Under the pieces are notes generated by a model, which ran no database searches, was not told the DNA's origin, and saw nothing but the letters and a program-made list of their open reading frames with translations. From Hungatella sp. UBA3048 (GTDB taxonomy: Bacteria > Bacillota > Clostridia > Lachnospirales > Lachnospiraceae): a stretch of DNA of 64,000 bases. The stretch spans positions 60,193 to 124,192 of the forward strand of contig DFCS01000039.1 of assembly GCA_002367105.1 (NCBI GenBank), in the 5' to 3' direction. Position 1 is the stretch's first letter; every line of letters begins with the position of its first letter. This document shows, in pieces, positions 42,214 through 50,957 of the stretch. A program made the position numbers and the translations under genes.

Positions 42214-42876
42214 ATGAATACAGATGCCTTGATTAATATTAATGGCGGCCGGGTGCCGACTCTGGAGCTTTTCCTCATTTTGACCATCATTTCCCTGTTG
42301 CCATCGATTTTGGTGATGATGACTTCCTTTACAAGGATTATCATTGTCTTATCTTTTACCAGAAATGCCTTGGGAGTTCAGCAGAGTCCTCCCAACATGG
42401 TGCTGGTTGGAATTGCATTATTTCTAACACTGTTCATTATGGATCCGGTGTTAAAGGATGTGAACACCAATGCTTACCAACCTTACATCAGGGAGGAGAT
42501 AAACCAGAAGGAGGCACTTAACCGGGCGACGGTTCCTATGAAACGGTTTATGCTTAAGCAGACGAAGACGGACACTTTGAATGTGTTTATGGATTTGTCC
42601 AAAACCGAAAAACCGGAGAACATTGAGGAACTTCCGATGACAGTAGTGATTCCATCTTTTATGACTTCAGAGCTGGAGCGGGCCTTTACGGCGGGATTTA
42701 TGATTTATCTGCCGTTTTTACTGGTCGATATCATTGTGTCCAGCACTTTGATGTCCATGGGTATGGTCATGCTGCCGCCGGCCATGATTTCCCTTCCATT
42801 TAAATTACTGTTGTTTGTAACGGTTAATGGCTGGGAGCTGCTGTTTTCTAATCTGGTTAACAGCTTCCATTACTGA
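42214..42876 (+). CDS. fliP: Flagellar export gate protein FliP
   Basis: A 220-residue polytopic protein of the export gate. Conserved blocks are PSILVMMTSFTRIIIVLSFT, RNALGVQQSPPNMVLVGIAL and FMTSELERAFTAGFMIYLPF, then VDIIVSSTLMSMGMVMLPP and PFKLLLFVTVNGW. There is no long cleavable signal sequence, unlike enteric FliP. AAGGAGG precedes the ATG. Confidence 0.97.
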   Translation: MNTDALININGGRVPTLELFLILTIISLLPSILVMMTSFTRIIIVLSFTRNALGVQQSPPNMVLVGIALFLTLFIMDPVLKDVNTNAYQPYIREEINQKEALNRATVPMKRFMLKQTKTDTLNVFMDLSKTEKPENIEELPMTVVIPSFMTSELERAFTAGFMIYLPFLLVDIIVSSTLMSMGMVMLPPAMISLPFKLLLFVTVNGWELLFSNLVNSFHY

Positions 42877-42902
42877 CAGGATTTTAAACCTGGAATTAGT
42901 AA

Positions 42903-42958
42903 ACAGCGTGCCCCGCTTTATCGGGCATCAAATGGATATGCAAGCATATCCGTTTGAT
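42903..42958. repeat. Two-hairpin intergenic repeat, copy 3 (fliP-fliQ)
   Basis: Hairpin 1: GTGCCCCG...CGGGCA (42908-42927), nearly the same as 1500-1520. Hairpin 2: ATCAAATGGATATGC (42927-42941) pairs along its whole length with GCATATCCGTTTGAT (42944-42958). There is no T run, and fliQ's ribosome site follows. Confidence 0.65.
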
Positions 42959-42975
42959 TCATCAGGAGGTAAAAT

Positions 42976-43236
42976 ATGACGGATGTAGCAGTGAACAGCC
43001 TAATGTATGAGTTATTCGGATTGGTGGTTAAAATGGCAGGTCCCGTGCTGATCGTCAGCATGGTCATCGGTATCATTATTTCCATAATACAGGCAGCAAC
43101 CCAGATCCATGAACAAACCATTACCTTTGTTCCGAAGCTGATTGTTATTGGCCTTATGCTATTGATGATGGGTGATCATATGATGACTACACTCAGTGAT
43201 TTTACTATCAATATTTTTAATACCATGCTTAAATGA
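42976..43236 (+). CDS. fliQ: Flagellar export gate protein FliQ
   Basis: An 86-residue protein with two transmembrane helices and the family marks PVLIVSMVIGIIISIIQAAT, QIHEQTITFVPKL and a final KLIVIGLMLLMMGDHM. It completes the gate with FliP and FliR. CAGGAGG precedes the ATG. Confidence 0.95.
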   Translation: MTDVAVNSLMYELFGLVVKMAGPVLIVSMVIGIIISIIQAATQIHEQTITFVPKLIVIGLMLLMMGDHMMTTLSDFTINIFNTMLK

Positions 43237-43248
43237 GAGGGGCAGGAT

Positions 43249-43342
43249 GCACCTTCTTGGTGTTCCATAATGTCCAAAAGACATGGTCAAAGGAGAGGAA
43301 ACACCCTACGGGTATCCCTTTATGTCCAAAAAGCTTGGACAG
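43249..43342. repeat. Two-hairpin intergenic repeats, copies 4 and 5 (fliQ-fliR)
   Basis: Four small hairpins fill the 128-base gap. CACC-TTCTT-GGTG (43250-43262) and ATGTC-CAAAA-GACAT (43270-43284) form one unit. ACCC-TAC-GGGT (43303-43313) and TGTCCAA-AAAGC-TTGGACA (43323-43341) form the next. Both units repeat ATGTCCAAAA. The second aligns with the motA-motB copy. Confidence 0.6.
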
Positions 43343-43364
43343 TAATGATGAAAGGAAGATTTAG

Positions 43365-44126
43365 ATGCCGGAAATAGAACAGATGATGCTGTTTTCCCTT
43401 ATTTTTATGAGAATGTCAGGTTTTATTCTTTTGAACCCTATTTGGGGCAGAAGGAATATTCCGGCACAGGTCAAGGGCGGCATGATCATGGTATTTACGC
43501 TGCTTATTTATTCTTTTTCCTCGGCCCAAGTGCCCGAACCTGTGAATTCCATTGAATTTGCGGTGCTTCTTTTAAAAGAATTAGCTGTAGGGTTTGCCAT
43601 TGGCTTTGTCATGGAATTATTTCTTATGGTCATTACCTTTGCTGGGACAATTATGGATTTTCAGATGGGATTGTCCATGGCAATGATCTATGACCCTCAG
43701 ACCAACGCTCAGATTGCTCTTACGGGAACGCTTTATCAGGCTTATTTTATTCTGTTGTTCTTTGCGGTGGATGGCCATCTGGCACTGTTTCGGCTGCTTA
43801 TAAAGTCAGCAGAAATAGTTCCTTACGGACAGGCCGTGTTGGGAAGCCGTGCGGCGTGGGCAATTCTGGAAATTTTCATTCAGTGTATTACTATGGCTGT
43901 AAAGTTTGCATTTCCTTTAATTGCCATTGAATTTTTAACGGAGATTGCTGTCGGGGTTTTAATGAAAATAATTCCTCAGATTAATGTGTTTGTTGTGAAC
44001 ATACAGGCTAAGATCGCAATTGGTTTCATTATGCTGATTTTTCTGTTTTCTCCTATGACGGATTATGTAAGCGGCGTGATAGGCCAGATGCTTTTAACAG
44101 TTCAGGATATAATCAGACTTTTATAA
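43365..44126 (+). CDS. fliR: Flagellar export gate protein FliR
   Basis: A 253-residue polytopic protein. Marks are FMRMSGFILLNPIWGRRNIP, FAVLLLKELAVGFAIGFVME, QMGLSMAMIYDPQTNAQIAL and GVLMKIIPQINVFVVNIQAK, typical of FliR. GAAAGGAAG precedes the ATG. flhB follows after 24 bases. Confidence 0.96.
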   Translation: MPEIEQMMLFSLIFMRMSGFILLNPIWGRRNIPAQVKGGMIMVFTLLIYSFSSAQVPEPVNSIEFAVLLLKELAVGFAIGFVMELFLMVITFAGTIMDFQMGLSMAMIYDPQTNAQIALTGTLYQAYFILLFFAVDGHLALFRLLIKSAEIVPYGQAVLGSRAAWAILEIFIQCITMAVKFAFPLIAIEFLTEIAVGVLMKIIPQINVFVVNIQAKIAIGFIMLIFLFSPMTDYVSGVIGQMLLTVQDIIRLL

Positions 44127-44150
44127 ATGCAAAGGATGTGATGAACGGCA

Positions 44151-45212
44151 ATGCAAGATCCTTCAAAAACCGAAAAGGCCTCATCGAAAAAGCGGCGGGA
44201 TGAACGAAAAAAGGGTCATGTTGCCATCAGTAAGGATGTAGTTATGATAGCTTCCTTACTTGGAACCTTCGTACTGCTTAAAATTTTATTTCCTTTTATG
44301 TATCGGACCATACGGGATTATATGATCAAATATTTAAGCCTGGCTCCCGGGGTGGAGAATCTGTCTGATTATTCCGCCGGTATTTTTGCAGATACAGCAT
44401 GGGCGGTTTTAAAAGCGGCTCTCCCCATTCTATTGGCAGGTATTGTACTGGCTGTACTGGGAACTGGGGTACAAACAAGATTTTTGTTTACAAAAAGTAA
44501 TTTAGCCCCAAAGTTTAGCCGTTTAAATCCTATACAGGGGATACAAAATATTATTTCTTTAAAAAGCCTGATAGAACTTTTGAAAAATTTGCTGAAGATT
44601 ACCATACTTGGAATCATCCTGTATCAAATCATAAAAGGTGATTTAACACCTATAGCAAGAACCATTGATATGGACTTAAAAGATTCTTCTGTGTATGTGC
44701 TGAGTGCCATTATGGATATGGTCTTCAGGGTTTCTCTTATCTTCCTGGCCGTTGCTGGTTTTGACTTCTTTTATCAGCGTTGGGATTATGAACGCCAGAT
44801 CAGAATGTCAAAGCAGGAACTAAAAGAGGAATTCAAGCAGACAGAAGGAAATCCTGAAATTAAGGGACGTATCCGGAGTCTCCAACGAGAGAGGGCCCGT
44901 TCCAGGATGATGCAGTCGGTCCCTGAAGCGGACGTGATCATACGTAACCCCACCCATTTTGCGGTGGCTCTGCGCTATGACATAGAGAAGGATAATGCCC
45001 CCGTTCTGCTGGCTAAGGGCCAGGATGAACTGGCTTTGAGGATTGTAGCGATAGGCGAGGAACATGGGGTATATGTGATTGAAAATAAACCTTTGGCAAG
45101 AGGCATTTTTGCCGCCACCCAGGTAGGGAACGAGATTCCTTCGGAATACTATGGTATGGTTGCTGAAATCCTGGTGTATGTATACCGCATGAATAACAAG
45201 ATCATAGAATAA
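44151..45212 (+). CDS. flhB: Flagellar export switch protein FlhB
   Basis: A 353-residue protein with four transmembrane helices and a cytoplasmic domain. The N-terminus SKTEKASSKKRRDERKKGHV is typical. The autocleavage motif N266-P-T-H269 (IIRNPTHFAVAL) is intact, so specificity switching with FliK should work. The C-terminal segment LALRIVAIGEEHGVYVIENK is the usual interface. Confidence 0.97.
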   Translation: MQDPSKTEKASSKKRRDERKKGHVAISKDVVMIASLLGTFVLLKILFPFMYRTIRDYMIKYLSLAPGVENLSDYSAGIFADTAWAVLKAALPILLAGIVLAVLGTGVQTRFLFTKSNLAPKFSRLNPIQGIQNIISLKSLIELLKNLLKITILGIILYQIIKGDLTPIARTIDMDLKDSSVYVLSAIMDMVFRVSLIFLAVAGFDFFYQRWDYERQIRMSKQELKEEFKQTEGNPEIKGRIRSLQRERARSRMMQSVPEADVIIRNPTHFAVALRYDIEKDNAPVLLAKGQDELALRIVAIGEEHGVYVIENKPLARGIFAATQVGNEIPSEYYGMVAEILVYVYRMNNKIIE

Positions 45213-45252
45213 AGAAAAACAGCAGAGAAACTGAAAGAAATGGTGTAAAAGA

Positions 45253-47325
45253 ATGAAGAAATTACTGAAAAATTCTGTAGTAGTATTTGTCATTTTGATC
45301 GTACTTCTATTGATTATTCCATTGCCTCCGTTTTTTGTGGACGTAATGATTATTATAAATATTTCCCTTTCCATGATTATCTTGCTGATAACCATGAACA
45401 TAAAAGAACCTTTGGAATTTTCAATCTTTCCGGCCCTGCTTTTGGTGACTACCCTGCTTCGTCTGGGATTGAATGTGTCTTCCACGAGAAATATTTTGTC
45501 TAATCAGGGATCTTCAGGACAGGTGATCAAAGCCTTCGGTGATTTCGTCTTACAGGGAAATGTTGTTGTTGGTTTTATCATATTCCTTATTATCGTTCTG
45601 GTAAACTTCCTGGTTATTACAAAGGGAACGGAACGTGTATCAGAAGTTGCGGCCAGGTTTACCTTAGACGCCATGCCCGGTAAACAGATGGCCATTGACG
45701 CGGATTTAAGCTCCGGTCTGATCAATGAGCAGGAAGCAAAGTTAAGAAGGTATAAGGTACAGAAGGAAGCAGATTTCTACGGAGCCATGGATGGTGCCAC
45801 GAAGTTTGTAAAGGGAGATGCCATCATGTCCCTGATCACCACTGCCATTAACTTTATTGGCGGTGCCATTATCGGCATGGTGCAATCGAATCTGGAGTTT
45901 GGACAGGTGATGTCCATTTATTCTATCGCCACGGTGGGTGATGGACTTGTTTCCCAGGTTCCGGCTCTTCTGATCGCTACGGCCACCGGTATGGTGGTAA
46001 CCAGAGCCGTATCGGAAGGCACATTAAATGACGACGTATCCGGTCAGTTTATGGCCCAGCCCAGGGCGATTATGCTTACTGGTTTTGTCATGATCGTATT
46101 AATGCTGGTACCTGGAATGCCTAAGATTCAGTTGGCGGTTATGGCAGCCGTGCTCATTATAGCCGGTTATCAGTTAGGACATAAGGTTCGCCAGTCAGCC
46201 TCCGGCCTTCCGGAAACAGCGTTAGCCATGGCAGGACCCGAAGAAGCGGCACAGGGGGCTTCCGACGAAGAGTCCTACTACCGGGATGTGAACAATGTTT
46301 ACGCTCTTATTAACGTAGAACCTATTGAGATGGAATTTGGCTATAGTCTGATTCCGCTGATCGACGAGAGCAGCGGTGGGAAGATGATCAACCGGATTGT
46401 TATTTTCAGAAGACAGTATGCTCAGGATATGGGACTTGTCATTCCTTCTGTCAGGCTTAGAGACAGTTCCAGTTTAAATACCAATCAGTATGTCATAAAG
46501 ATCAGGGGGGAAGAGGTATCCAGGGGAGAAATTCTGGTAGATTATTATCTGGCACTTGAACCCCCCTCTATTTCAGGGGAAGTAGACGGAATTGAAACGG
46601 TGGAGCCAGCTTATGGCATTCCCAGTAAATGGATCAGGCCTGAAAATAAAGAAATGGCGGAAATTTACGGCTATACCGTTATTGATCCACTTTCTGTTAT
46701 GCTGACCCATTTATCAGAGACCATCAGGCAGCACGCTTATGAGCTGTTAGGACGGCAGGAAGTTATGCAGTTGCTGGAAAATGTGAAGAAACACTCTCCG
46801 GAGCTGGTGGACGAACTATTCCCGAACCAGTTTACATATGGAAGCATTCAGAAAATTCTCATTAACCTGTTAAAGGAAGGGGTTCCGGTCAAAGACATGG
46901 AAACGATTCTGGCAACGATAGCAGATTCTCTTCCGACTACCAGGGATATGGATGTAATTACAGAGAACATCAGAATCGCATTAAAGAGGACCATAACCAG
47001 AATGTTCTGCGAGGGAGGACAGATGAAGGTACTTACCCTGGATGCAGAGCTGGAGAAAAATATTATAGGCAGTATGGCAAAAGGTGAGCAGGGCATCTAT
47101 CTGGCCCTCAGCCCGGATGTGATGCAGTCTGTGATTGGACAAGTGGGAGAACAGATGAAGAAATTCGCGGATTTAGAGCAGAAGCCGGTGATTCTTACAA
47201 GCCAGGTTGTAAGGCTCTATTTCTACCGGTTGATCGAGCAGTTTTATCCCAATGCATATGTCCTATCCTTTAATGAGATTGCAAACAATATTCAGATTCA
47301 GGCAATCGGGAATATTACCCTTTGA
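45253..47325 (+). CDS. flhA: Flagellar export gate protein FlhA
   Basis: A 690-residue protein of normal length. Eight transmembrane helices occupy residues 1-320, with the FHIPEP-family signature LLVTTLLRLGLNVSSTRNIL and DADLSSGLINEQEAKLRR. The large cytoplasmic ring domain ends YPNAYVLSFNEIANNIQI. It receives chaperone-substrate complexes. The next gene begins close to its stop. flhF and flhG, which often follow, are absent. Confidence 0.98.
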   Translation: MKKLLKNSVVVFVILIVLLLIIPLPPFFVDVMIIINISLSMIILLITMNIKEPLEFSIFPALLLVTTLLRLGLNVSSTRNILSNQGSSGQVIKAFGDFVLQGNVVVGFIIFLIIVLVNFLVITKGTERVSEVAARFTLDAMPGKQMAIDADLSSGLINEQEAKLRRYKVQKEADFYGAMDGATKFVKGDAIMSLITTAINFIGGAIIGMVQSNLEFGQVMSIYSIATVGDGLVSQVPALLIATATGMVVTRAVSEGTLNDDVSGQFMAQPRAIMLTGFVMIVLMLVPGMPKIQLAVMAAVLIIAGYQLGHKVRQSASGLPETALAMAGPEEAAQGASDEESYYRDVNNVYALINVEPIEMEFGYSLIPLIDESSGGKMINRIVIFRRQYAQDMGLVIPSVRLRDSSSLNTNQYVIKIRGEEVSRGEILVDYYLALEPPSISGEVDGIETVEPAYGIPSKWIRPENKEMAEIYGYTVIDPLSVMLTHLSETIRQHAYELLGRQEVMQLLENVKKHSPELVDELFPNQFTYGSIQKILINLLKEGVPVKDMETILATIADSLPTTRDMDVITENIRIALKRTITRMFCEGGQMKVLTLDAELEKNIIGSMAKGEQGIYLALSPDVMQSVIGQVGEQMKKFADLEQKPVILTSQVVRLYFYRLIEQFYPNAYVLSFNEIANNIQIQAIGNITL

Positions 47326-47360
47326 CCGGATTTTGTTACAGAAAGGCAGTGTTAGTCGGA

Positions 47361-48134
47361 ATGGAACAGGATTTAAGCCAATATACCAATGAAGATTTAT
47401 TAATTAAATACAAGCGAACAAAAGACATCAGGGTCAAGCATGAACTTGTGATGCGGTATATAAATATGGTCAGGAACATATCACTCCAGATGCGGGACGT
47501 TTATTTAAGCTTTGCACAGGTGGAGGATATTGTCAATGAAGGCGTATTAACGATTATGAACGGAATCGAAAAGTTTGATCCGGAATTAAATGTAAAGTTT
47601 GAAACTTATATTTCCAAGCGGATTCGTGGTATGGTTATTGATATGGCGAGAAAGCAGGACTGGATTCCCAGAAGCGTAAGAAAAAATGCTAAGGTCATGG
47701 ACAATGCGGTCGTAGAATTGTGTAACCGTCTGGGGCGTTTTCCTACTTCAAAGGAAACAGCAGATTACATGGACATCACCATGGAAAAATACCAGGAAAC
47801 TCTAGGTAAGACGAATGTTTACAGCATCATTTCCCTGGACATGGTCCTGGAGGCGGGAAGTGAAGAGAAAAAGTCAATGCAGCTTCCGTCAATGAACGAA
47901 CATGACCAGCCTGAGAATCATTATCTCCAGAAGGAATTTAAGGAAATTTTGGTTTCTGCCATAAATGATTTAAAAGAAAATGAACAAAAGGTTATTTCAT
48001 TGTACTATATGGACGAATTAAATATGAGGGAGATTGCACAGATCATGAAGGTCAGTGAGCCAAGAATCTCCCAGATTCATTCCAATGCGCTTCAAAAGCT
48101 CAGATTGAATCTGACTAATTTCATAAATGAGTAG
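47361..48134 (+). CDS. fliA: Flagellar sigma factor FliA / SigD (sigma-28)
   Basis: A 257-residue sigma factor. Region 2 is seen as LVMRYINMVRNISLQMRDVY and FDPELNVKFETYISKRIRGM. Region 3 is IPRSVRKNAKVMDNAVVELC and region 4 ends VISLYYMDELNMREIAQIMK and SEPRISQIHSNALQKLRL. It should read the CGATA-type promoters before yjfB, flagellin, fliD and the genes near 58.8 kb. The start at 47361 (MEQDLSQYTNEDLL) is chosen by comparison with known sigma-28 N-termini; a TTG at 47322 or GTG at 47349 cannot be excluded. No flgM anti-sigma gene is visible in the window; it may lie beyond flgK. Confidence 0.93.
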   Translation: MEQDLSQYTNEDLLIKYKRTKDIRVKHELVMRYINMVRNISLQMRDVYLSFAQVEDIVNEGVLTIMNGIEKFDPELNVKFETYISKRIRGMVIDMARKQDWIPRSVRKNAKVMDNAVVELCNRLGRFPTSKETADYMDITMEKYQETLGKTNVYSIISLDMVLEAGSEEKKSMQLPSMNEHDQPENHYLQKEFKEILVSAINDLKENEQKVISLYYMDELNMREIAQIMKVSEPRISQIHSNALQKLRLNLTNFINE

Positions 48135-48152
48135 TAGGAAGGGAGAAAAGAA

Positions 48153-48956
48153 ATGTTTCAAGGATTCTACAATCTGGCATCAGGAATGCTGTATCAGACC
48201 AGGAACTTAAATGTAATCGGAAATAATATGGTCAATAGTGCAACACCGGGGTTTAAGCCTGACCGCATGGTCAGCACCACGTTTCGGGATGAAATGCTTT
48301 ACCGGAGCGGAAATCGTGACAAAAGCAATCCTGTTCAGATTGGGTCCGTATCAATGATACGTGCTTCCAGAAGCACAGTGACCAGCCATAATCAGGGGGC
48401 GGTGGAGGAAACCGGAGGAAACCTGGATTTTGCTTTGACAAAACCAGGATTCTTTGCCATTCAGGATTCCGCAGGTAATCAGGTTTATACCAGAAACGGA
48501 TCTTTTACGATTGATGAAGAAGGATACCTTACCTCACCTTCCCGGGGCAGGGTGCTTGGGGAAGATGGAACTCCCATTGAGCTTACTACAGACCATATTA
48601 CAGTGGATTCGTTAGGTAATATTTACGAAATGCCCATAAAAGGACTGAAAAACGGAGAGGACGACGGGAATACAGAGGAACAGGAACCGGTCCTCTTAGG
48701 AAAAATCCGCGTTGTGGACTTTGATGATTACTCCCAGCTTGTAAAGGGAGATAACGGCGTCTTTACCACGGCAGCTGCCGGGAATGGGGTGGATGGAGGA
48801 ATCCAGTGGAAATCACTGGAACGGTCCAATATTGACCCTATTGATGAGATGACTCAGATGATCACCAGTCAAAGGGCAACTCAAAGTGCTGCCCAGGTAC
48901 TTCGGATATATGACCAGCTCATGGGCAAGGTATCCACTGAGATAGGCAGAGTATAA
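48153..48956 (+). CDS. flgF: Flagellar basal-body rod protein FlgF-like
   Basis: A 267-residue rod protein: FYNLASGMLYQTRNLNVIGN and NMVNSATPGFKPDRM, a central domain (GFFAIQDSAGNQVYTRNGSF) and C-terminal SNIDPIDEMTQMITSQRATQ. It is a paralog of the next gene; of the two it is less like distal-rod FlgG, so FlgF is the better name. GGGAG precedes the ATG. Confidence 0.85.
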   Translation: MFQGFYNLASGMLYQTRNLNVIGNNMVNSATPGFKPDRMVSTTFRDEMLYRSGNRDKSNPVQIGSVSMIRASRSTVTSHNQGAVEETGGNLDFALTKPGFFAIQDSAGNQVYTRNGSFTIDEEGYLTSPSRGRVLGEDGTPIELTTDHITVDSLGNIYEMPIKGLKNGEDDGNTEEQEPVLLGKIRVVDFDDYSQLVKGDNGVFTTAAAGNGVDGGIQWKSLERSNIDPIDEMTQMITSQRATQSAAQVLRIYDQLMGKVSTEIGRV

Positions 48957-48969
48957 GGGGGAATAGCAG

Positions 48970-49743
48970 ATGAACCAGTCTTTTTATGTTGGAGCTTTGG
49001 GAGCTTTAAATCAGCAGACAAAGCTTAATGTGGTATCTAATAATATTGCTAATGTAAATACAACAGGCTTTAAACCTCAATACAGTGTGTTTTCAGATCT
49101 GATTTATGCCCAGACGAGGAGTGCTCAGGGCGGCAGTGCGGCGCAGACGGGCAGCGGTACCAGAGTAGACTTATTAAAGTCCGATATGACCGAAATGCCT
49201 TATAAAGAAACGGGACTTGAAAACGACCACGCCATAGAGGGAGAAGGCTTTTTCATGTTAAAGGACCCGGTTACAGGGGCCATTACCTATTCCAGGGACG
49301 GACACTTTCAGCTTTCCATGATGGGAGACAATTATTATCTGGTGAATTCTTCAGGAAAGAGAGTCTTAAACATGGACCAGCAGGAAATTACCTATCCTGT
49401 TAAGCCGGCTGTTTATCCCGGATCAGAAGAGGAAATTGAGGAAGAGGAAGAAGAACTGGAAGAAGATGAACATGATCCAAAAGCCATAGGTGTGTATACC
49501 TTTGCAAGAAGAGATGGAATTTCCGACATAGGAAATAATGAATACACGGTAACGGAAAAAAATGGAGCTCCCATTCTGCTTGAAAATGCAAAAGTGATCA
49601 AAGGCGCCGAGGAGGTGTCCGGTACAGACTTTGCCCAGGAAATGACCAGGATGATGGAGGCACAGAGAGCTTATTCTTATTCTCTAAAAATGGTACAGAC
49701 TTCCGATGAAATTGAAACTACCATAAATTCACTTCGGCAATAG
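48970..49743 (+). CDS. flgG: Flagellar basal-body rod protein FlgG with acidic insert
   Basis: A 257-residue rod protein: ALGALNQQTKLNVVSNNIAN, VNTTGFKPQYSVFSDLIYAQ, GEGFFMLKDPVTGAITYSRD and end AQEMTRMMEAQRAYSYSLKM. The N-terminal part, with SDLIYAQTR and a TGSGTRV segment, matches distal-rod FlgG. An acidic stretch (SEEEIEEEEEELEEDEHD, about residues 154-171) interrupts the central domain and is not typical. AAGGGGGAATAG precedes the ATG, 13 bases after flgF. Confidence 0.87.
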   Translation: MNQSFYVGALGALNQQTKLNVVSNNIANVNTTGFKPQYSVFSDLIYAQTRSAQGGSAAQTGSGTRVDLLKSDMTEMPYKETGLENDHAIEGEGFFMLKDPVTGAITYSRDGHFQLSMMGDNYYLVNSSGKRVLNMDQQEITYPVKPAVYPGSEEEIEEEEEELEEDEHDPKAIGVYTFARRDGISDIGNNEYTVTEKNGAPILLENAKVIKGAEEVSGTDFAQEMTRMMEAQRAYSYSLKMVQTSDEIETTINSLRQ

Positions 49744-49772
49744 AATCGCATATCAGGAAGGAGGGTGATATC

Positions 49773-50399
49773 ATGAAGATAACACGTTACGATGAAATGA
49801 GTGGATTAGGACTGGACTTAATCCGGGAGATAGGAAGCATAGGTACCGGAAATTCAGCCACAGCGCTTTCCTCCATGTTAGGAAAGACCGTGCGCATGAC
49901 TCTTCCGGATGTACAGATTCTCGATTATAACGATGCCATTAAATTCTTGGGAGACCCGGAAGAAATTGTGGCGGCTATATTGGTTAAGATGTCTGGGGAG
50001 ATCAACGGACTAATGCTGTTTGTCCTGAAGCTGGATTTTATCAATCAGGTCTTATCCAGTCTTATTCAGGAGGAAATTGAAGACTATTACCAGTTAAATG
50101 TTTTGGAAACCTCTGCACTTGAAGAGGTGGGAAATATTATCATATCTTCTTACGTCAATGCCATCTCCTCCCTCAGTGACGTCTCCATTAGTTTGTCTGT
50201 TCCTGATACAGCGATCAATATGCTGGGCGGGATATTAAGTGTGCCCATGGTGGAGTTTGGCTATCAGACGGATAAAATGATGATGATCAGCGGTCAGTTT
50301 ATCATAGGGGGCAAGGTGCTCCATAGTGATCTTCTAATGATGCCGGAGATTCAGTCATTGAACTTTTTAATGGAAAAGCTGGGGATAATCAATGGATAA
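49773..50399 (+). CDS. cheC: Chemotaxis CheY-P phosphatase CheC
   Basis: A 208-residue protein that dephosphorylates CheY-P and pairs with CheD. CheC has two D/S-x3-E-x2-N helices. The second, S114-E118-N121 (SALEEVGNIIISS), is intact. In the first the Asn is replaced: D15-E19-S22 (DLIREIGSIGTGN), so probably only one active site works. GGAAGGAGGG precedes the ATG. cheD overlaps its end by 8 bases, so CheC and CheD are co-translated. Confidence 0.93.
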   Translation: MKITRYDEMSGLGLDLIREIGSIGTGNSATALSSMLGKTVRMTLPDVQILDYNDAIKFLGDPEEIVAAILVKMSGEINGLMLFVLKLDFINQVLSSLIQEEIEDYYQLNVLETSALEEVGNIIISSYVNAISSLSDVSISLSVPDTAINMLGGILSVPMVEFGYQTDKMMMISGQFIIGGKVLHSDLLMMPEIQSLNFLMEKLGIING

Positions 50400-50874
50400 A
50401 AATCTGACGGTTGGAATCGCAGACATGAAGTTTGCCAGGCAGGAGGGAATTTTAATCACTTATGCCCTTGGCTCCTGCATTGGGATTAGTTTGTATGACC
50501 CAATGATTAAGCTGGGAGCCTTGGTACATATTATGCTTCCGGAGGTATTCGGTTCAGGTGATGGGAATATATATAAGTACGCAGATACCGGACTGGCTGA
50601 AACGCTGCGCAAGATAGAGATCATGGGAGCGAGAAAGCCCAGATTGATTGCTAAGATTGCCGGAGGCGCCAAGATGTTTGAATTAAAGGGAAACAGTACT
50701 CTTGGTAATATCGGCGCCCGCAATATTATCAGCGTGAAACAGATTCTTCGCTCAGAGGGAATCCGCCTTGCGGCTGAGGATGTGGGAGAAAACTACGCAC
50801 GGACCATGACCTTTGATGTCAGTACAGGAGGGGTCAGAATAAGGACTTACGGTAGAGCGGAAATTGATTTGTAA
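50392..50874 (+). CDS. cheD: Chemoreceptor glutamine deamidase CheD
   Basis: A 160-residue enzyme that deamidates Gln residues of chemoreceptors and stimulates CheC. The catalytic Cys is C29 (LGSC) and His is H46 (VHIMLP); a conserved KIAGGAKMF and NIGARNI follow. It overlaps cheC by 8 bases. No chemoreceptor gene lies in the window, so its targets are encoded elsewhere. Confidence 0.95.
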   Translation: MDKNLTVGIADMKFARQEGILITYALGSCIGISLYDPMIKLGALVHIMLPEVFGSGDGNIYKYADTGLAETLRKIEIMGARKPRLIAKIAGGAKMFELKGNSTLGNIGARNIISVKQILRSEGIRLAAEDVGENYARTMTFDVSTGGVRIRTYGRAEIDL

Positions 50875-50957
50875 ACATTATGAACCGGAGGAATTATGCC
50901 GATATTTTATTAGGCAGATGTTTTTGCCGGATTATATTGAGATAAAGGAGAAGAAGT

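Noticed and set aside
44820..45485. A 221-codon minus-strand frame over the flhB-flhA junction
   Set aside because: Both plus-strand genes are certain, and the minus frame has no ribosome site or recognisable domain.
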